Positions 43,724 to 52,936 of a stretch of 64,000 bases of DNA are shown here, piece after piece. Each line of letters opens with the position of its first letter. Position 1 is the first letter of the stretch. Position numbers and translations under genes: made by a program. Source of the DNA: Lacticaseibacillus pabuli (GTDB taxonomy: Bacteria; Bacillota; Bacilli; Lactobacillales; Lactobacillaceae); the NCBI RefSeq assembly GCF_028736235.1, contig NZ_CP117884.1, forward strand, positions 1,178,001 through 1,242,000, read 5' to 3'. A model generated the notes under the pieces. The model made no database searches. It was not told the DNA's origin and saw only the letters and a list, made by a program, of their open reading frames with translations.

Positions 43724-44473
43724 ATGGATAAATTAATCAGTCTCTACCGTCCCTTTTTCGAGGCAAGTGATTGGCACGCCGCCATTATGACGGGCAGCGG
43801 GCTCATGACTATTTTGATGCTGGCCGTCATGGAATGCTTGCTGTCCGTAGATAACGCCGTCGTGCTCGCTGCACAAACGCGCTCGCTCGAAAACCCCGTT
43901 AAGGAAAAAGAGGCGCTCGTTTACGGCCTCTGGGGTGCGTACCTGTTCCGCTTTATCGCCATTGGGTTGGGCGCATACCTCATGAAATTTTGGGGGATTA
44001 AGGTCGCGGGTTCGCTGTACCTGCTCTGGATGTCGCTGCACTTCTTCTACAAAATGCATTTTCCTGATAAAGAGGAAACCACGCACAAGACGCGCAAACC
44101 CAAGTCGTTCTGGGGCACCGTTGCCAGCATCGAACTGCTGGATATCGTGTTCTCCATCGATTCAATTTTGACGGCGCTTGCCTTAGACAATAACCCGGTC
44201 ATTGTGCTCCTGGGTGGCATGATCGGAATTCTGGCAATGCGGCTAGTTGCCCAGGTGATGATTACGCTGATTGCACGCGTACCGGAGCTACTTTACATGG
44301 CATACGTCCTGATTGGCATCATTGCGGTCAAGCTATTCCTGAGCCTGCCGTTTATCGGGATTGAAATACCAAATGTTGCGTTTAGCCTGATTGTGTTTGG
44401 CGCGATTGGCTTTACTCTGCTCTACCATTACGTGAAGCAGCGCAAACACGCGCCGCAGCGGGAGGAAAAGTAA
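43724..44473 (+). CDS. TerC-family integral membrane protein
   Basis: 249 residues from ATG 43724 (CAGGAG nine bases upstream; an in-frame GTG at 43718 is too close). Seven or so helices carry the TerC signatures: MECLLSVDNAVVLAAQ with the conserved acidic pair in helix 2, and SIELLDIVFSIDSILTALA in the middle. The family (TerC/YkoY/YceF) is linked to manganese export or metallation of secreted proteins in Bacillus; transfer to this gene is inference. The manganese riboswitch often found upstream of such genes was looked for and not seen. It overlaps truB by one base. Confidence 0.9.
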   Translation: MDKLISLYRPFFEASDWHAAIMTGSGLMTILMLAVMECLLSVDNAVVLAAQTRSLENPVKEKEALVYGLWGAYLFRFIAIGLGAYLMKFWGIKVAGSLYLLWMSLHFFYKMHFPDKEETTHKTRKPKSFWGTVASIELLDIVFSIDSILTALALDNNPVIVLLGGMIGILAMRLVAQVMITLIARVPELLYMAYVLIGIIAVKLFLSLPFIGIEIPNVAFSLIVFGAIGFTLLYHYVKQRKHAPQREEK

Positions 44474-45387
44474 TGAACGGATTTTTGCCATTATATAAGC
44501 CCAAGGGAATGACCTCGGCGGATGCGGTTTACAAATTGCGCAAGATGCTCCACCTGAAACGCATTGGGCACTCTGGCACCTTGGATCCCCAAGTTGACGG
44601 CATGTTACCAGTCGCGATGGGCATTGCCACCAAGGCCATCCAAGTCTTGCAGGATGGTGGCAAGGTCTACAGTGGTGAAGTGACGTTGGGCTTTGCGACC
44701 ACAACCGAGGACTTGGAAGGCGAAGTCATTGAACGCACGCCGCTATCCGGACCATTACCGCTGACAGAAATTGATGCGGCGATGCAAACCTTTATTGGCG
44801 AAATCACGCAAATCCCGCCGATGTACTCGGCCGTTCGTGTGAAGGGCAGGCACCTTTATGATTACGCACGTGCGGGTGAGACGGTCGAACGACCTAAGCG
44901 GACTGCGCTAATCAAATCCTTCGAACGCACCACTGAGCCGGTTTTCAACCCCGAAGATGGGACCTTACGCTTTAGTTTTCTGGCGAAGGTGGGTAAGGGG
45001 ACTTATATCCGGACTCTTGCCGTCGATTTGGGGCGCAAACTCGGTTATGCGGCCTGCATGACGCAATTGACACGTTTGGCCAGTGGTGGCTTCACCTCTG
45101 ATCAGGCGGTCAGCCTAGACGAAGTGCAAAATGCAATCGATAATGACGAATTGGATGCCTTGGTCGAACCGTTGCAGTATGCCTATCCTGGACTGCCGAA
45201 GTACCAAATGACGGACAAGGATTGGGAAGATATCCAGCACGGCCGTTTCCTGCATTTACCCGACCAGGGTCCCCGCTTGATTCTTGAATTGCATGGGGTC
45301 ATGAAGGCCATTTACAAGTGGAACTTTGAGTATTCACTTTACCAACCAGAAATTATGTATTTAACCAATGAGGGAGGTCGCCGTTAG
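44473..45387 (+). CDS. truB: tRNA pseudouridine(55) synthase
   Basis: 304 residues. N-terminal block LPLYKPKGMTSADAVYKLRK and catalytic HSGTLDPQVDGMLPVAMG with the nucleophile Asp38. Further motifs: SAVRVKGRHLYDYARAG and GKGTYIRTLAVDLG. It makes psi55 in the T-loop of tRNAs. The ATG overlaps the TerC stop by one base, so the two are translationally coupled; ribF follows after two bases. Normal family length. Confidence 0.97.
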   Translation: MNGFLPLYKPKGMTSADAVYKLRKMLHLKRIGHSGTLDPQVDGMLPVAMGIATKAIQVLQDGGKVYSGEVTLGFATTTEDLEGEVIERTPLSGPLPLTEIDAAMQTFIGEITQIPPMYSAVRVKGRHLYDYARAGETVERPKRTALIKSFERTTEPVFNPEDGTLRFSFLAKVGKGTYIRTLAVDLGRKLGYAACMTQLTRLASGGFTSDQAVSLDEVQNAIDNDELDALVEPLQYAYPGLPKYQMTDKDWEDIQHGRFLHLPDQGPRLILELHGVMKAIYKWNFEYSLYQPEIMYLTNEGGRR

Positions 45388-45389
45388 TT

Positions 45390-46328
45390 TTGCGAACAAT
45401 TAACGTGATGCCGCCGTTGCAGGCTAAGGACAGGCCGACTGAACCGGTTGTGCTCGTCCTCGGCTTTTTCGACGGCGTCCACAAGGGTCATCAGCAGGTG
45501 ATTGCCGCGGGTCGACGTGAAGCGGACCGGCGGGGACTCAAGCTGGCACTAATGACATTTGACGAACATCCCGCGATTGTATACGGCGGTGTGGATGCGG
45601 CTAGTTTCAAGTACCTGTCCCTTCCTGAGCGCAAGGCTGAGCTCATGGCCCAGTTTGGCGTCGACGATTATTACGTCATTCATTTCACCAAGGAATTTGC
45701 CGCACTGAAGCCGCAGCAGTTTGTCGACGACTACATGTGCGGCCTGAACGCCCAAGTGGTTGTGGCTGGCTTTGATTACACCTATGGCAAAAAGGATGTG
45801 GCATCCATGGCCTTGCTGCCGGGATATGCAAAGGGCCGGTTTGAAGTCGTGACTGTGCCTTGTTTCGACGAGAACGGGCAAAAGGTTTCATCGACGCATA
45901 TTCGGCAGGCGCTAGATAATGCCGATATTGATTTGGCAAATGACCTGCTGGGCTACCACTACACAACCCGCGGGACCGTGGTGCATGGCGAGGCGCGTGG
46001 CCGGGAGCTTGGGTTCCCGACTGCTAATATTGACCATGACCACGGGACTTATGTGCCTGGTATCGGCATCTATGTGGTCCGCCTGACCGTCGACGGTACC
46101 ACGTTCGGCGGGATGGCTTCAGTCGGCCGAAACGTGACGTTTGGGGATGACCGCGACGTCACCGTAGAAATCAACCTCTTCGATTTTAAACGGGATATTT
46201 ATGGCAAGACCGTCACCGTTGAATGGCTACATTATCTTCGCGGTGAGGTCAAGTACACGGGGGCGGACGCACTCGTTGCACAGTTAAAACGCGATGAGGT
46301 CCAAAGCCGCGACTACCTCAAGCAATAA
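45390..46328 (+). CDS. ribF: Bifunctional riboflavin kinase/FMN adenylyltransferase
   Basis: 312 residues. The adenylyltransferase half begins LVLGFFDGVHKGHQQVI (HxGH-like nucleotidyltransferase motif) and contains VVAGFDYTYGKK and SSTHIRQALDNADI. The kinase half starts at ~185 with TRGTVVHGEARGRELGFPTANI and ends with VEWLHYLRGEVKY. It makes FMN and FAD from riboflavin. The start is TTG at 45390 with GGGAGG 12 bases ahead, within the truB end. A clear terminator follows. Confidence 0.96.
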   Translation: MRTINVMPPLQAKDRPTEPVVLVLGFFDGVHKGHQQVIAAGRREADRRGLKLALMTFDEHPAIVYGGVDAASFKYLSLPERKAELMAQFGVDDYYVIHFTKEFAALKPQQFVDDYMCGLNAQVVVAGFDYTYGKKDVASMALLPGYAKGRFEVVTVPCFDENGQKVSSTHIRQALDNADIDLANDLLGYHYTTRGTVVHGEARGRELGFPTANIDHDHGTYVPGIGIYVVRLTVDGTTFGGMASVGRNVTFGDDRDVTVEINLFDFKRDIYGKTVTVEWLHYLRGEVKYTGADALVAQLKRDEVQSRDYLKQ

Positions 46329-46338
46329 GTAGATAGCT

Positions 46339-46370
46339 ACACCCAGCCCAATTGGACTGGGTGTTTTTTT
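46339..46370 (+). terminator. Terminator after ribF
   Basis: Stem ACACCCAGCC / GGACTGGGTGT with a CAATT-type loop, then seven T. Confidence 0.95.
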
Positions 46371-46499
46371 GCGTGGCGGAGGCGCCGCAAACCTTGGCAT
46401 CAGACAAGTTAAGGGTGTAACAGACACCATTTTCTGCAAAAATCATGCTAAAGACCTACGAATTTCTTGATTTTCTCCGGTAAAATTAGCACCGTTCAG

Positions 46500-46528
46500 T
46501 TGACATTGCTAATTCCCTAGCGTAATAT
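46500..46528 (+). promoter_or_regulatory. Heat-shock operon promoter
   Basis: Consensus -35 TTGACA (46500-46505), 17-base spacer, TAATAT (46523-46528). The predicted start at about 46535 lies at the edge of the CIRCE operator. Confidence 0.85.
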
Positions 46529-46536
46529 AATTGGCG

Positions 46537-46563
46537 TTAGCACTTAGGAAATATGAGTGCTAA
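46537..46563. promoter_or_regulatory. CIRCE operator (HrcA binding site)
   Basis: TTAGCACTT-N9-GAGTGCTAA, one base from the consensus TTAGCACTC-N9-GAGTGCTAA (a C-to-T that makes a G-T pair in RNA). It overlaps the transcription start of the hrcA operon, so HrcA represses its own operon. Confidence 0.95.
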
Positions 46564-46580
46564 ATGAAGGGGGCGAAGAG

Positions 46581-47618
46581 ATGCTAACGAAGCGTGAACT
46601 ACTCGTATTAACCGAGATTATCAAGCTGTACACTGACAGTGGTCAGCCGGTAGGGAGTAAAACCTTACTGAACTCACTGCCGATGCACGTTAGTTCCGCC
46701 ACGATCAGAAATGACATGGCGGCCCTGGAAGATCAGGGACTCATTATGAAGACCCATAGTAGTTCAGGTCGGGTGCCAAGCCCAGCAGGGTATCGTTACT
46801 ATCTAGATAACCTGCTGCAGCCGGTCACCGTCGCCCCCGCTGACATTGAACGCATCGAAAAGTCGTTTGACGGCAGTTACAACAAGATGGACGACATCAT
46901 CGCCCAATCGGCACAGATGCTATCACAGCTGACCAGTTACACCGCAATTACGCTGGGACCGGAAGTGCATTCACTGACACTCGAAGGATTCCGGTTGGTG
47001 CCACTGGGTGGTCGTCAAGTGATGGCGATTCTCGTTGCCAGTGATGGTAGCGTTGAAAATCAGCTGTTCACCTTGCCACCGAGCATTGATTCGGGTGAGC
47101 TTGAAAAAGCCATTCGCCTGGTCAATGATCAACTCGTCGGCATGCCACTCACTGAGGTGGCCGACAAGTTGCATAGCGACGTTCCCGCGATGCTCATGCA
47201 GTACATGTCAACGCCAGACGGTTTCCTCAACGTCTTTGGCGATGTGCTCAAGCAAGCGGTCACCGAGCATTTTTACGTTGGCGGGCGGCTCAACCTGATG
47301 GACTACTTCAGTCCTGACAACAAGGATGAGCTCAAACGCGTGTTGCACATCATGGACGAGAAGGATGCGTTAAACCAACTGCTCGCACCATCTGAGGAAC
47401 GGCCGATATCGGTTCGCTTAGGATCGGAATTGTCGGACGACTCACTGCGCAACTTGAGTTTGATTACCGCTAAGTATTCAGTCGCTGATTACGGTCAGGG
47501 AATGATTGCGATCTTGGGGCCGACTTCCATGCCGTACTCCAAGATTATCGGGTTGCTTGATGCATTCCGTGGTGAGATGGCAAAACGTCTTACCGATTAC
47601 TATAAAGACTTGCACTGA
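46581..47618 (+). CDS. hrcA: Heat-inducible transcription repressor HrcA
   Basis: 345 residues from ATG 46581 (AAGGGGG seven bases upstream). Winged-helix N-terminus: [29 protein letters not shown] (part: [19 protein letters not shown]), [18 protein letters not shown] and the HSSSGRVPS wing. The C-terminal dimer region ends [18 protein letters not shown]. An upstream in-frame GTG at 46557 would fall inside CIRCE and is rejected. It represses hrcA-grpE-dnaK-(dnaJ) through CIRCE; GroESL is the usual co-effector. Confidence 0.97.
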   Translation: MLTKRELLVLTEIIKLYTDSGQPVGSKTLLNSLPMHVSSATIRNDMAALEDQGLIMKTHSSSGRVPSPAGYRYYLDNLLQPVTVAPADIERIEKSFDGSYNKMDDIIAQSAQMLSQLTSYTAITLGPEVHSLTLEGFRLVPLGGRQVMAILVASDGSVENQLFTLPPSIDSGELEKAIRLVNDQLVGMPLTEVADKLHSDVPAMLMQYMSTPDGFLNVFGDVLKQAVTEHFYVGGRLNLMDYFSPDNKDELKRVLHIMDEKDALNQLLAPSEERPISVRLGSELSDDSLRNLSLITAKYSVADYGQGMIAILGPTSMPYSKIIGLLDAFRGEMAKRLTDYYKDLH

Positions 47619-47648
47619 TTATCGCTCAGTGCCGAAGGGAGCCAGAAA

Positions 47649-48200
47649 ATGGGCAAACATGACGCAAAGCAGGACCCAACGCAAGCAGTCAAGGAGCAGA
47701 TCGAGAAAAACTCGCGCGCTTCTTTAGACGCCTTGAGTGGGACTGCGGGTGCGAACGTGGAGACTATTTCCGAGGAACGTAATTCCTATGAAGATAAGTA
47801 TCTGCGGGCCGCTGCCGAAATTCAGAACATGAACACACGTTTCAATAAGGAACGTGCACAACTACTTCACTTTGACGGCCAGAAGGTCATCACATCAATC
47901 TTGCCAGTGCTCGACAATCTCGAGCGTGCGTTGCAAGTTGAGGTGACGGACGCCAACGCCGTTCAGCTGAAGAAGGGGGTCGAGATGGTCTTTGAGCATC
48001 TCAATCAAGCTCTGAAGGAAGCGAACGTCACTGAGATTAAGAGTCTCGGTGTTAAGTTTGACCCAACCGTGCACCAGGCGGTTCAGACCGTAGCAGCGGA
48101 TGCTGATCACCCGAAAGACACGGTGGTCAGTGTTCTCCAGCGCGGTTACAAGCTTCATGAGCGGGTACTGCGTCCAGCGATGGTTGTCGTCGCGAATTAA
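47649..48200 (+). CDS. grpE: Nucleotide exchange factor GrpE
   Basis: 183 residues. A charged N-terminal half likely forms the long coiled coil (EERNSYEDKYLRAAAEIQNM), followed by the head domain with VITSILPVLDNLERAL, GVKFDPTVHQAV and RGYKLHERVLRPAMVVV. It releases ADP from DnaK. The N-terminal ~45 residues are shorter and less acidic than in many relatives. It follows hrcA by 30 bases in the same operon. Confidence 0.96.
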   Translation: MGKHDAKQDPTQAVKEQIEKNSRASLDALSGTAGANVETISEERNSYEDKYLRAAAEIQNMNTRFNKERAQLLHFDGQKVITSILPVLDNLERALQVEVTDANAVQLKKGVEMVFEHLNQALKEANVTEIKSLGVKFDPTVHQAVQTVAADADHPKDTVVSVLQRGYKLHERVLRPAMVVVAN

Positions 48201-48231
48201 TTTAAAATAATCAATGAAAGAGGTATAAAAT

Positions 48232-50112
48232 ATGTCAAAAGTTATTGGGATTGACTTGGGGACCACGAACTCAGCTGTCGCTGTTCTTGAAGGCGGTCAG
48301 CCAAAGATTATTACCAACCCAGAAGGGAACCGTACCACACCTTCTGTTGTTGCTTTTAAAGACGGCGAAATCCAGGTTGGTGAAGTTGCAAAGCGCCAGG
48401 CAATTACAAACCCTGACACCATCATCTCTATCAAGCGTCACATGGGCGAAGCGGGCTACACCGTAGAAGTCGGTGGCAAGAAGTACACGCCTCAGGAAAT
48501 TTCTGCCATGATTCTCCAATACATGAAGAAGTTTTCTGAAGACTACCTCGGCGAAAAGGTTTCCGAAGCGGTTATCACCGTTCCTGCCTACTTCAATGAC
48601 AGTCAGCGTCAGGCAACCAAGGATGCTGGTAAGATTGCAGGCCTTGATGTTAAGCGGATTATCAACGAACCAACCGCTTCTGCCTTGGCTTATGGCCTAG
48701 ACAAGACCGACAAGGATGAAAAGATTCTCGTGTATGACCTTGGTGGTGGTACCTTTGATGTTTCCATCCTCCAACTGGGTGATGGTGTCTTCGAAGTTCT
48801 CTCCACAAACGGTGATACCCACCTTGGTGGTGATGACTTTGACCAGAAGATTATGGACTGGCTCATTGATGGCTTCAAACAGGAGAACAACGTCGACTTG
48901 TCCAAGGACAAGATGGCACTCCAGCGTCTGAAGGATGCCGCTGAAAAGGCGAAGAAGGACCTCTCTGGTGTTTCCCAGACTCAGATCAGCTTGCCATTTA
49001 TTTCTGCCGGCGCTAACGGCCCACTGCACTTGGAACAGACCTTAACCAAGGCCAAGTTCGATGAATTGACCGCTGACTTGGTTGAACGCACCCGGATCCC
49101 AGTTGAGAACGCTCTGAAGGACGCCAAGTTGTCCAACAGCGATATCGACCGTGTCATCCTCAACGGTGGTTCAACCCGTATTCCAGCCGTTCAGGAAGCT
49201 GTTAAGAGCTGGACTGGCAAGGAACCTGACCACTCCATCAACCCTGATGAAGCCGTTGCTTTGGGTGCTGCTATCCAAGGTGGGGTTATCACCGGTGATG
49301 TTAAGGACGTCGTTCTGCTTGATGTCACACCACTTTCCCTTGGGATTGAAACCATGGGTGGCGTGTTCACGAAGTTGATTGACCGTAACACCACGATTCC
49401 TACCAGCAAGTCACAGGTCTTCTCAACTGCCGCTGATAACCAGCCAGCCGTTGATATCCATGTCTTGCAAGGTGAACGTCCAATGGCCGCTGACAACAAG
49501 ACGCTGGGCCGCTTCCAGCTCTCAGACATCCCAGCTGCACCACGTGGTGTCCCTCAGATTGAAGTTAAGTTCGATATCGATAAGAACGGGATTGTTCAGG
49601 TTTCTGCCAAGGACCTTGGCACTGGCAAGTCACAGAACATTACCATCAAGAGTTCATCAGGCCTTTCCGACGACGAAATTGATCGCATGGTCAAGGAAGC
49701 CAAGGAAAACGAAGCCGATGACCAGAAGCGTAAGGACGAAGTTGACCTGCGTAATGATGTCGACCAGCTCATTTTCCAGACCGACAAGACTTTGAAGGAC
49801 CTTAAGGGTAAGGTTTCTGACGACGAAATCAAGAAGGCCCAGGACAAGGAAGAAGAGCTTAAGAAGGCTCAGCAGGATAACGACCTCGAAGCCATGAAGA
49901 CAAAGCGCGACGAATTGTCCAAGGTTGTTCAGGACCTGACCGTCAAGCTTTACGAAAAGGCTCAAAAGGATCAGCAGGCACAGGGCGGCGCTGCAGGTGA
50001 TGCAGGTGCTTCAACCGATGCTGGTTCATCCGATGACAAGGGTGGCAACGATGATGGCACCATTAACGGTCAGTACAAGGACGTTAATGACGACAACAAA
50101 GACAACAAGTAG
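48232..50112 (+). CDS. dnaK: Chaperone protein DnaK (Hsp70)
   Basis: 626 residues: [18 protein letters not shown] opens the ATPase domain, with [30 protein letters not shown] and [11 protein letters not shown]; the substrate domain contains [14 protein letters not shown] and a helical lid, and the C-terminus is a Gly/Asp/Asn-rich tail. The linker DVVLLDVTP is intact. Strongly biased codons indicate high expression. AAAGAGG precedes the ATG. A terminator follows, so dnaJ is only partly co-transcribed. Confidence 0.98.
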   Translation: MSKVIGIDLGTTNSAVAVLEGGQPKIITNPEGNRTTPSVVAFKDGEIQVGEVAKRQAITNPDTIISIKRHMGEAGYTVEVGGKKYTPQEISAMILQYMKKFSEDYLGEKVSEAVITVPAYFNDSQRQATKDAGKIAGLDVKRIINEPTASALAYGLDKTDKDEKILVYDLGGGTFDVSILQLGDGVFEVLSTNGDTHLGGDDFDQKIMDWLIDGFKQENNVDLSKDKMALQRLKDAAEKAKKDLSGVSQTQISLPFISAGANGPLHLEQTLTKAKFDELTADLVERTRIPVENALKDAKLSNSDIDRVILNGGSTRIPAVQEAVKSWTGKEPDHSINPDEAVALGAAIQGGVITGDVKDVVLLDVTPLSLGIETMGGVFTKLIDRNTTIPTSKSQVFSTAADNQPAVDIHVLQGERPMAADNKTLGRFQLSDIPAAPRGVPQIEVKFDIDKNGIVQVSAKDLGTGKSQNITIKSSSGLSDDEIDRMVKEAKENEADDQKRKDEVDLRNDVDQLIFQTDKTLKDLKGKVSDDEIKKAQDKEEELKKAQQDNDLEAMKTKRDELSKVVQDLTVKLYEKAQKDQQAQGGAAGDAGASTDAGSSDDKGGNDDGTINGQYKDVNDDNKDNK

Positions 50113-50126
50113 TCGGATTTAGTAAA

Positions 50127-50162
50127 GGGCCAAAGTTCGGACTGCGGACTTTGGCTCTTTTC
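50127..50162 (+). terminator. Terminator after dnaK
   Basis: Stem GGGCCAAAGTT / ACTTTGGCTC (imperfect) with a ten-base loop and TTTTC. Its right side overlaps the -35 region of the putative dnaJ promoter. Confidence 0.8.
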
Positions 50163-50180
50163 TCTTTGGTGTGCTATTCT
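50151..50180 (+). promoter_or_regulatory. Candidate dnaJ promoter overlapping the dnaK terminator
   Basis: TTGGCT (50151-50156), 18-base spacer ending TGC, TATTCT (50175-50180), 41 bases before dnaJ. The TG motif supports it. No CIRCE is present, so this part would not be HrcA-controlled. Confidence 0.5.
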
Positions 50181-50220
50181 GGTAGGCATGAGACTACAGT
50201 TTGTGTAAGGAGGCCAATTG

Positions 50221-51369
50221 ATGGCGGAGAGTAAGGATTATTACGCTATTCTCGGTGTGTCCCGCGACGCAAGTGAAGATGAGATCCGTAAGGGGTTCCG
50301 TAAAATGTCCAAAAAGTACCACCCAGATTTGAACCACGAACCGGGTGCTGAAGACAAGTTCAAGGAAGTCAACGAGGCTTACCAGGTTCTCTCTGATAAG
50401 ACCAAGAAGGCGAACTACGATCAGTACGGTTCCGCAGATGGGCCAATGGGTGGCGGTGCTGGTGGCTTTAGTGGTGCTGGTGCCGGTGACTTTGGCGGCT
50501 TTGGTGGCGGCGGTTTTGACGACATCTTTAGCAGCTTCTTCGGCGGTGCGCAGCAGGCTGGCGGTCGCACGCAGCCCGCTGCTGGTGCCGACCTGCAGTA
50601 CCGCATGGACCTGACTTTTGAAGAAGGGGTGTTCGGCAAGACGACGAACATTTCCTACAACCGTCAGGGTCGTTGTCACGTTTGTAAGGGTTCTGGTGCA
50701 GCGAATGGTGAAGAGCCAATCACCTGTACCAAATGCCACGGCCGCGGCTATGTGACCGTGCAGCGCAACACTCCACTCGGCGTGATGCAGAGCCGTGTGA
50801 CCTGTGACGTCTGCAACGGGACTGGTAAGGAAATCAAGGACAAGTGTGCAAACTGCCACGGCACTGGTGTCGAGCAGGAACGCCACACGATCGAAGTCAA
50901 GGTACCAGCTGGTATCCTCGATGGTCAGCAGATGCGCCTTGATAATGCCGGTGAAGCTGGACGCAACAACGCACCTTATGGGGACCTGTACGTGGTCTTC
51001 CGCGTTGCGCCAAGCAAGATTTACACCCGCGATGGTGCCGACATTTTGATGGACATGGATATTTCCTTCGCACAGGCCGCTCTGGGCGACAATGTGAAGG
51101 CGGATACCGTCCACGGTGCAGTTGAGTTGAAGATTCCTGCCGGGACGCAGAGCGGCACTAAGATGCGCCTGCGCGGCAAGGGTGCCCCACGCCTGCAGAG
51201 CACGGGTACTGGTGATGAAATTGTCACCGTCAAGATTCACACGCCAAAGCACCTGAACGCCGATCAGAAGGATTCACTGATGAAGTTCGCCGCAGCGAGT
51301 GGCCAGCACGTCAAGCCACACGAGAGCAGCCTGTTTGATAAGGTCCGCGACGCGTTCAAAAATAAGTAA
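50221..51369 (+). CDS. dnaJ: Chaperone protein DnaJ (Hsp40)
   Basis: 382 residues from ATG 50221 (AAGGAGG six bases upstream). J domain with HPD in KYHPDLNHEPGAEDKF, a Gly/Phe-rich linker (~75-120), four zinc-finger repeats CHVCKGSG, CTKCHGRG, CDVCNGTG and CANCHGTG, then the C-terminal substrate domains. It stimulates DnaK ATPase and delivers clients. Long open frames on the opposite strand across the gene are codon-bias artefacts. A terminator follows. Confidence 0.98.
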   Translation: MAESKDYYAILGVSRDASEDEIRKGFRKMSKKYHPDLNHEPGAEDKFKEVNEAYQVLSDKTKKANYDQYGSADGPMGGGAGGFSGAGAGDFGGFGGGGFDDIFSSFFGGAQQAGGRTQPAAGADLQYRMDLTFEEGVFGKTTNISYNRQGRCHVCKGSGAANGEEPITCTKCHGRGYVTVQRNTPLGVMQSRVTCDVCNGTGKEIKDKCANCHGTGVEQERHTIEVKVPAGILDGQQMRLDNAGEAGRNNAPYGDLYVVFRVAPSKIYTRDGADILMDMDISFAQAALGDNVKADTVHGAVELKIPAGTQSGTKMRLRGKGAPRLQSTGTGDEIVTVKIHTPKHLNADQKDSLMKFAAASGQHVKPHESSLFDKVRDAFKNK

Positions 51370-51382
51370 TGAATCAAAACGG

Positions 51383-51418
51383 CACCCGGTCCGCAATGCT
51401 GCGACCGGGTGTTTTTTT
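51383..51418 (+). terminator. Terminator after dnaJ
   Basis: Stem ACCCGGTC / GACCGGGT with an 11-base partly paired loop and seven T. Confidence 0.93.
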
Positions 51419-51435
51419 AAGGAGTGAGTGGAACA

Positions 51436-52659
51436 ATGCAATTACTTGATAAGTACAAAGCGGACGTGTCGACGCTACTCGAAACGGCAACCCCTGAGAA
51501 CTTCGCAACGGTCGTCAGGGCAATCGAGCTGAGCAGTCACTACATGACGCTCGCACTGGGTAGTACCCAGCTGGACGCCGCTAGTCAGGACGACACGGGC
51601 GATTACGGCGCCGCCAAAGCGCTACTAGACCAGATGCAGCCAAAGCCCGCAACGAGCGCCCAGGCGGCCGCTATGGCTGATGTCGCACTTGAGCCAGCCG
51701 CTCCCGCTAACGAGAACACCGGTGCGGTGGCACCAGCGCCAACGGATGAGTTCAAGGTTGAACGCAAGCTAATTGGGGCGATTGCCGGCAACCACTTCTT
51801 CACGGAAGCGGCTGTGCGGGATTTGGACCTGGCGGATGGCGATACTGTCCGGATTAGCGATGACGACGACTTTGACGGCGAAGAGGAGGTCACGATTATT
51901 GAGCGCAACCGGTCGACGGCTGAACCCAACATTGAAACCATGACGGGCGCCGTGATTGAGCGCGATGATAATTTGCCCGCTGACTACGCCTTTTACGCCG
52001 ACAAGGACGTTCACGGTGATGTGTTAATGCGCACCAATGACGACTTGCCCTTTACCTTCCTGATCAAGCCGAACGACGCTGCCCGTCTTGCCCTGCGTAG
52101 CGGGGACATTGTCGACCTCAGCTGGTACCGGACGGATGGCCCGCAAGTGGCAACTGTCACTTGGGTTTACAAGGACAAGCAGGGATTGAAGCCAGTTCGG
52201 CACGTGGCCAAGCCAAAGAAGAAGCAGGCGAAGGCAGAAGCTAACGCAAACGCTGACGCCGATGCAACACCGATTGTTACCGCGAAAACCTATGATCCGC
52301 AGATTAAATTCACGCTGGATGGCAAGAAGATTTTGCTTATCGGGAATGTGAAGAGCCTGCCAGGATTGAAGGCAGTCATCACGGCGCACAATGGTGGTAA
52401 CGTGGTCGCTACTGACGCGACGAAGGGTGCCCAGCTGAAGCACAAGCTGGAACGCACGGATGTGGCGGTCCTGATTACGGATGAGGTACATCACATCACG
52501 ACCAACACGAGTGTGAAAATTGCCAAGAAGTTGCGGGTGCCTTATGCCGTAGCGAATAGCGACGCACCACTGAACGTTGAGCGGGCCTTGTACCGCGCGC
52601 TGAGTGGTATGCCAGCGTATGAGCCAAGTGCAGGGGACTTTGATTACCCTGAAGTTTAA
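51436..52659 (+). CDS. DUF2325 domain-containing protein
   Basis: 407 residues. The C-terminal ~100 residues match DUF2325: KKILLIGNVKSLPGLKAVI, then DVAVLITDEVHHITTNTSVKIAKKLRVPYAVANS. The N-terminal ~90 residues are helical; the middle includes an Ala-rich linker and strand-rich segments (RISDDDDFDGEEEVTIIE) of unknown fold, then a Lys/Ala-rich stretch (KPKKKQAKAEANANADADA) that could be a flexible, nucleic-acid-facing linker. ATG 51436 is 11 bases from AAGGAG. DUF2325 proteins are cytosolic and uncharacterised. It sits between dnaJ and alsS, where relatives usually have lepA. Confidence 0.82.
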   Translation: MQLLDKYKADVSTLLETATPENFATVVRAIELSSHYMTLALGSTQLDAASQDDTGDYGAAKALLDQMQPKPATSAQAAAMADVALEPAAPANENTGAVAPAPTDEFKVERKLIGAIAGNHFFTEAAVRDLDLADGDTVRISDDDDFDGEEEVTIIERNRSTAEPNIETMTGAVIERDDNLPADYAFYADKDVHGDVLMRTNDDLPFTFLIKPNDAARLALRSGDIVDLSWYRTDGPQVATVTWVYKDKQGLKPVRHVAKPKKKQAKAEANANADADATPIVTAKTYDPQIKFTLDGKKILLIGNVKSLPGLKAVITAHNGGNVVATDATKGAQLKHKLERTDVAVLITDEVHHITTNTSVKIAKKLRVPYAVANSDAPLNVERALYRALSGMPAYEPSAGDFDYPEV

Positions 52660-52674
52660 ATGAATGTTCGGAAG

Positions 52675-52706
52675 ATTCCCGTGGACAGACGTCTGCGGGA
52701 ATTTTT
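52675..52706 (+). terminator. Terminator after DUF2325 gene
   Basis: Stem ATTCCCG / CGGGAAT with a structured loop containing AGACGTCT, followed by TTTTTG. Confidence 0.8.
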
Positions 52707-52733
52707 GTGATTGCATGGCTTATTTGAGACGGT

Positions 52734-52759
52734 GTTAACATAATTATAATTACGTTAAC
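52734..52759. promoter_or_regulatory. 26-bp near-perfect palindrome upstream of alsS
   Basis: Half-sites GTTAACATAATTA and TAATTACGTTAAC (sharing the central bases) are symmetrical except for one A/C position. It is AT-rich and lies just upstream of the candidate alsS promoter, the position expected for a transcription factor dimer. Not a match to CIRCE, CcpA cre, Rex or LexA sites. Confidence 0.6.
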
Positions 52760-52769
52760 TAGAACATAC

Positions 52770-52797
52770 TTGCTAACTGTTCCGCCACCGATAAATA
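52770..52797 (+). promoter_or_regulatory. Candidate alsS promoter
   Basis: TTGCTA (52770-52775), 16-base spacer, TAAATA (52792-52797). This would give a long AT-rich leader of about 130 bases. A second possibility nearer the gene is TTTTCA (52863) with TAAGAT (52885). The choice is not decided by sequence. Confidence 0.4.
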
Positions 52798-52936
52798 CAG
52801 ATATATTTATATATTGATACAGAACCAGGCTATATTAGCACAATTTATACCAAACATAGCGTTTTCAATTGAACAGATGCGTGTTAAGATAAAACACAGC
52901 AACTTACAAAATATTAGCCGAATCGAGGACGTTTAA

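Noticed and set aside
50194..51252. Long open frame on the minus strand across dnaJ
   Set aside because: Strong codon bias in dnaJ removes stop codons from the opposite strand. There is no ribosome site or known domain.
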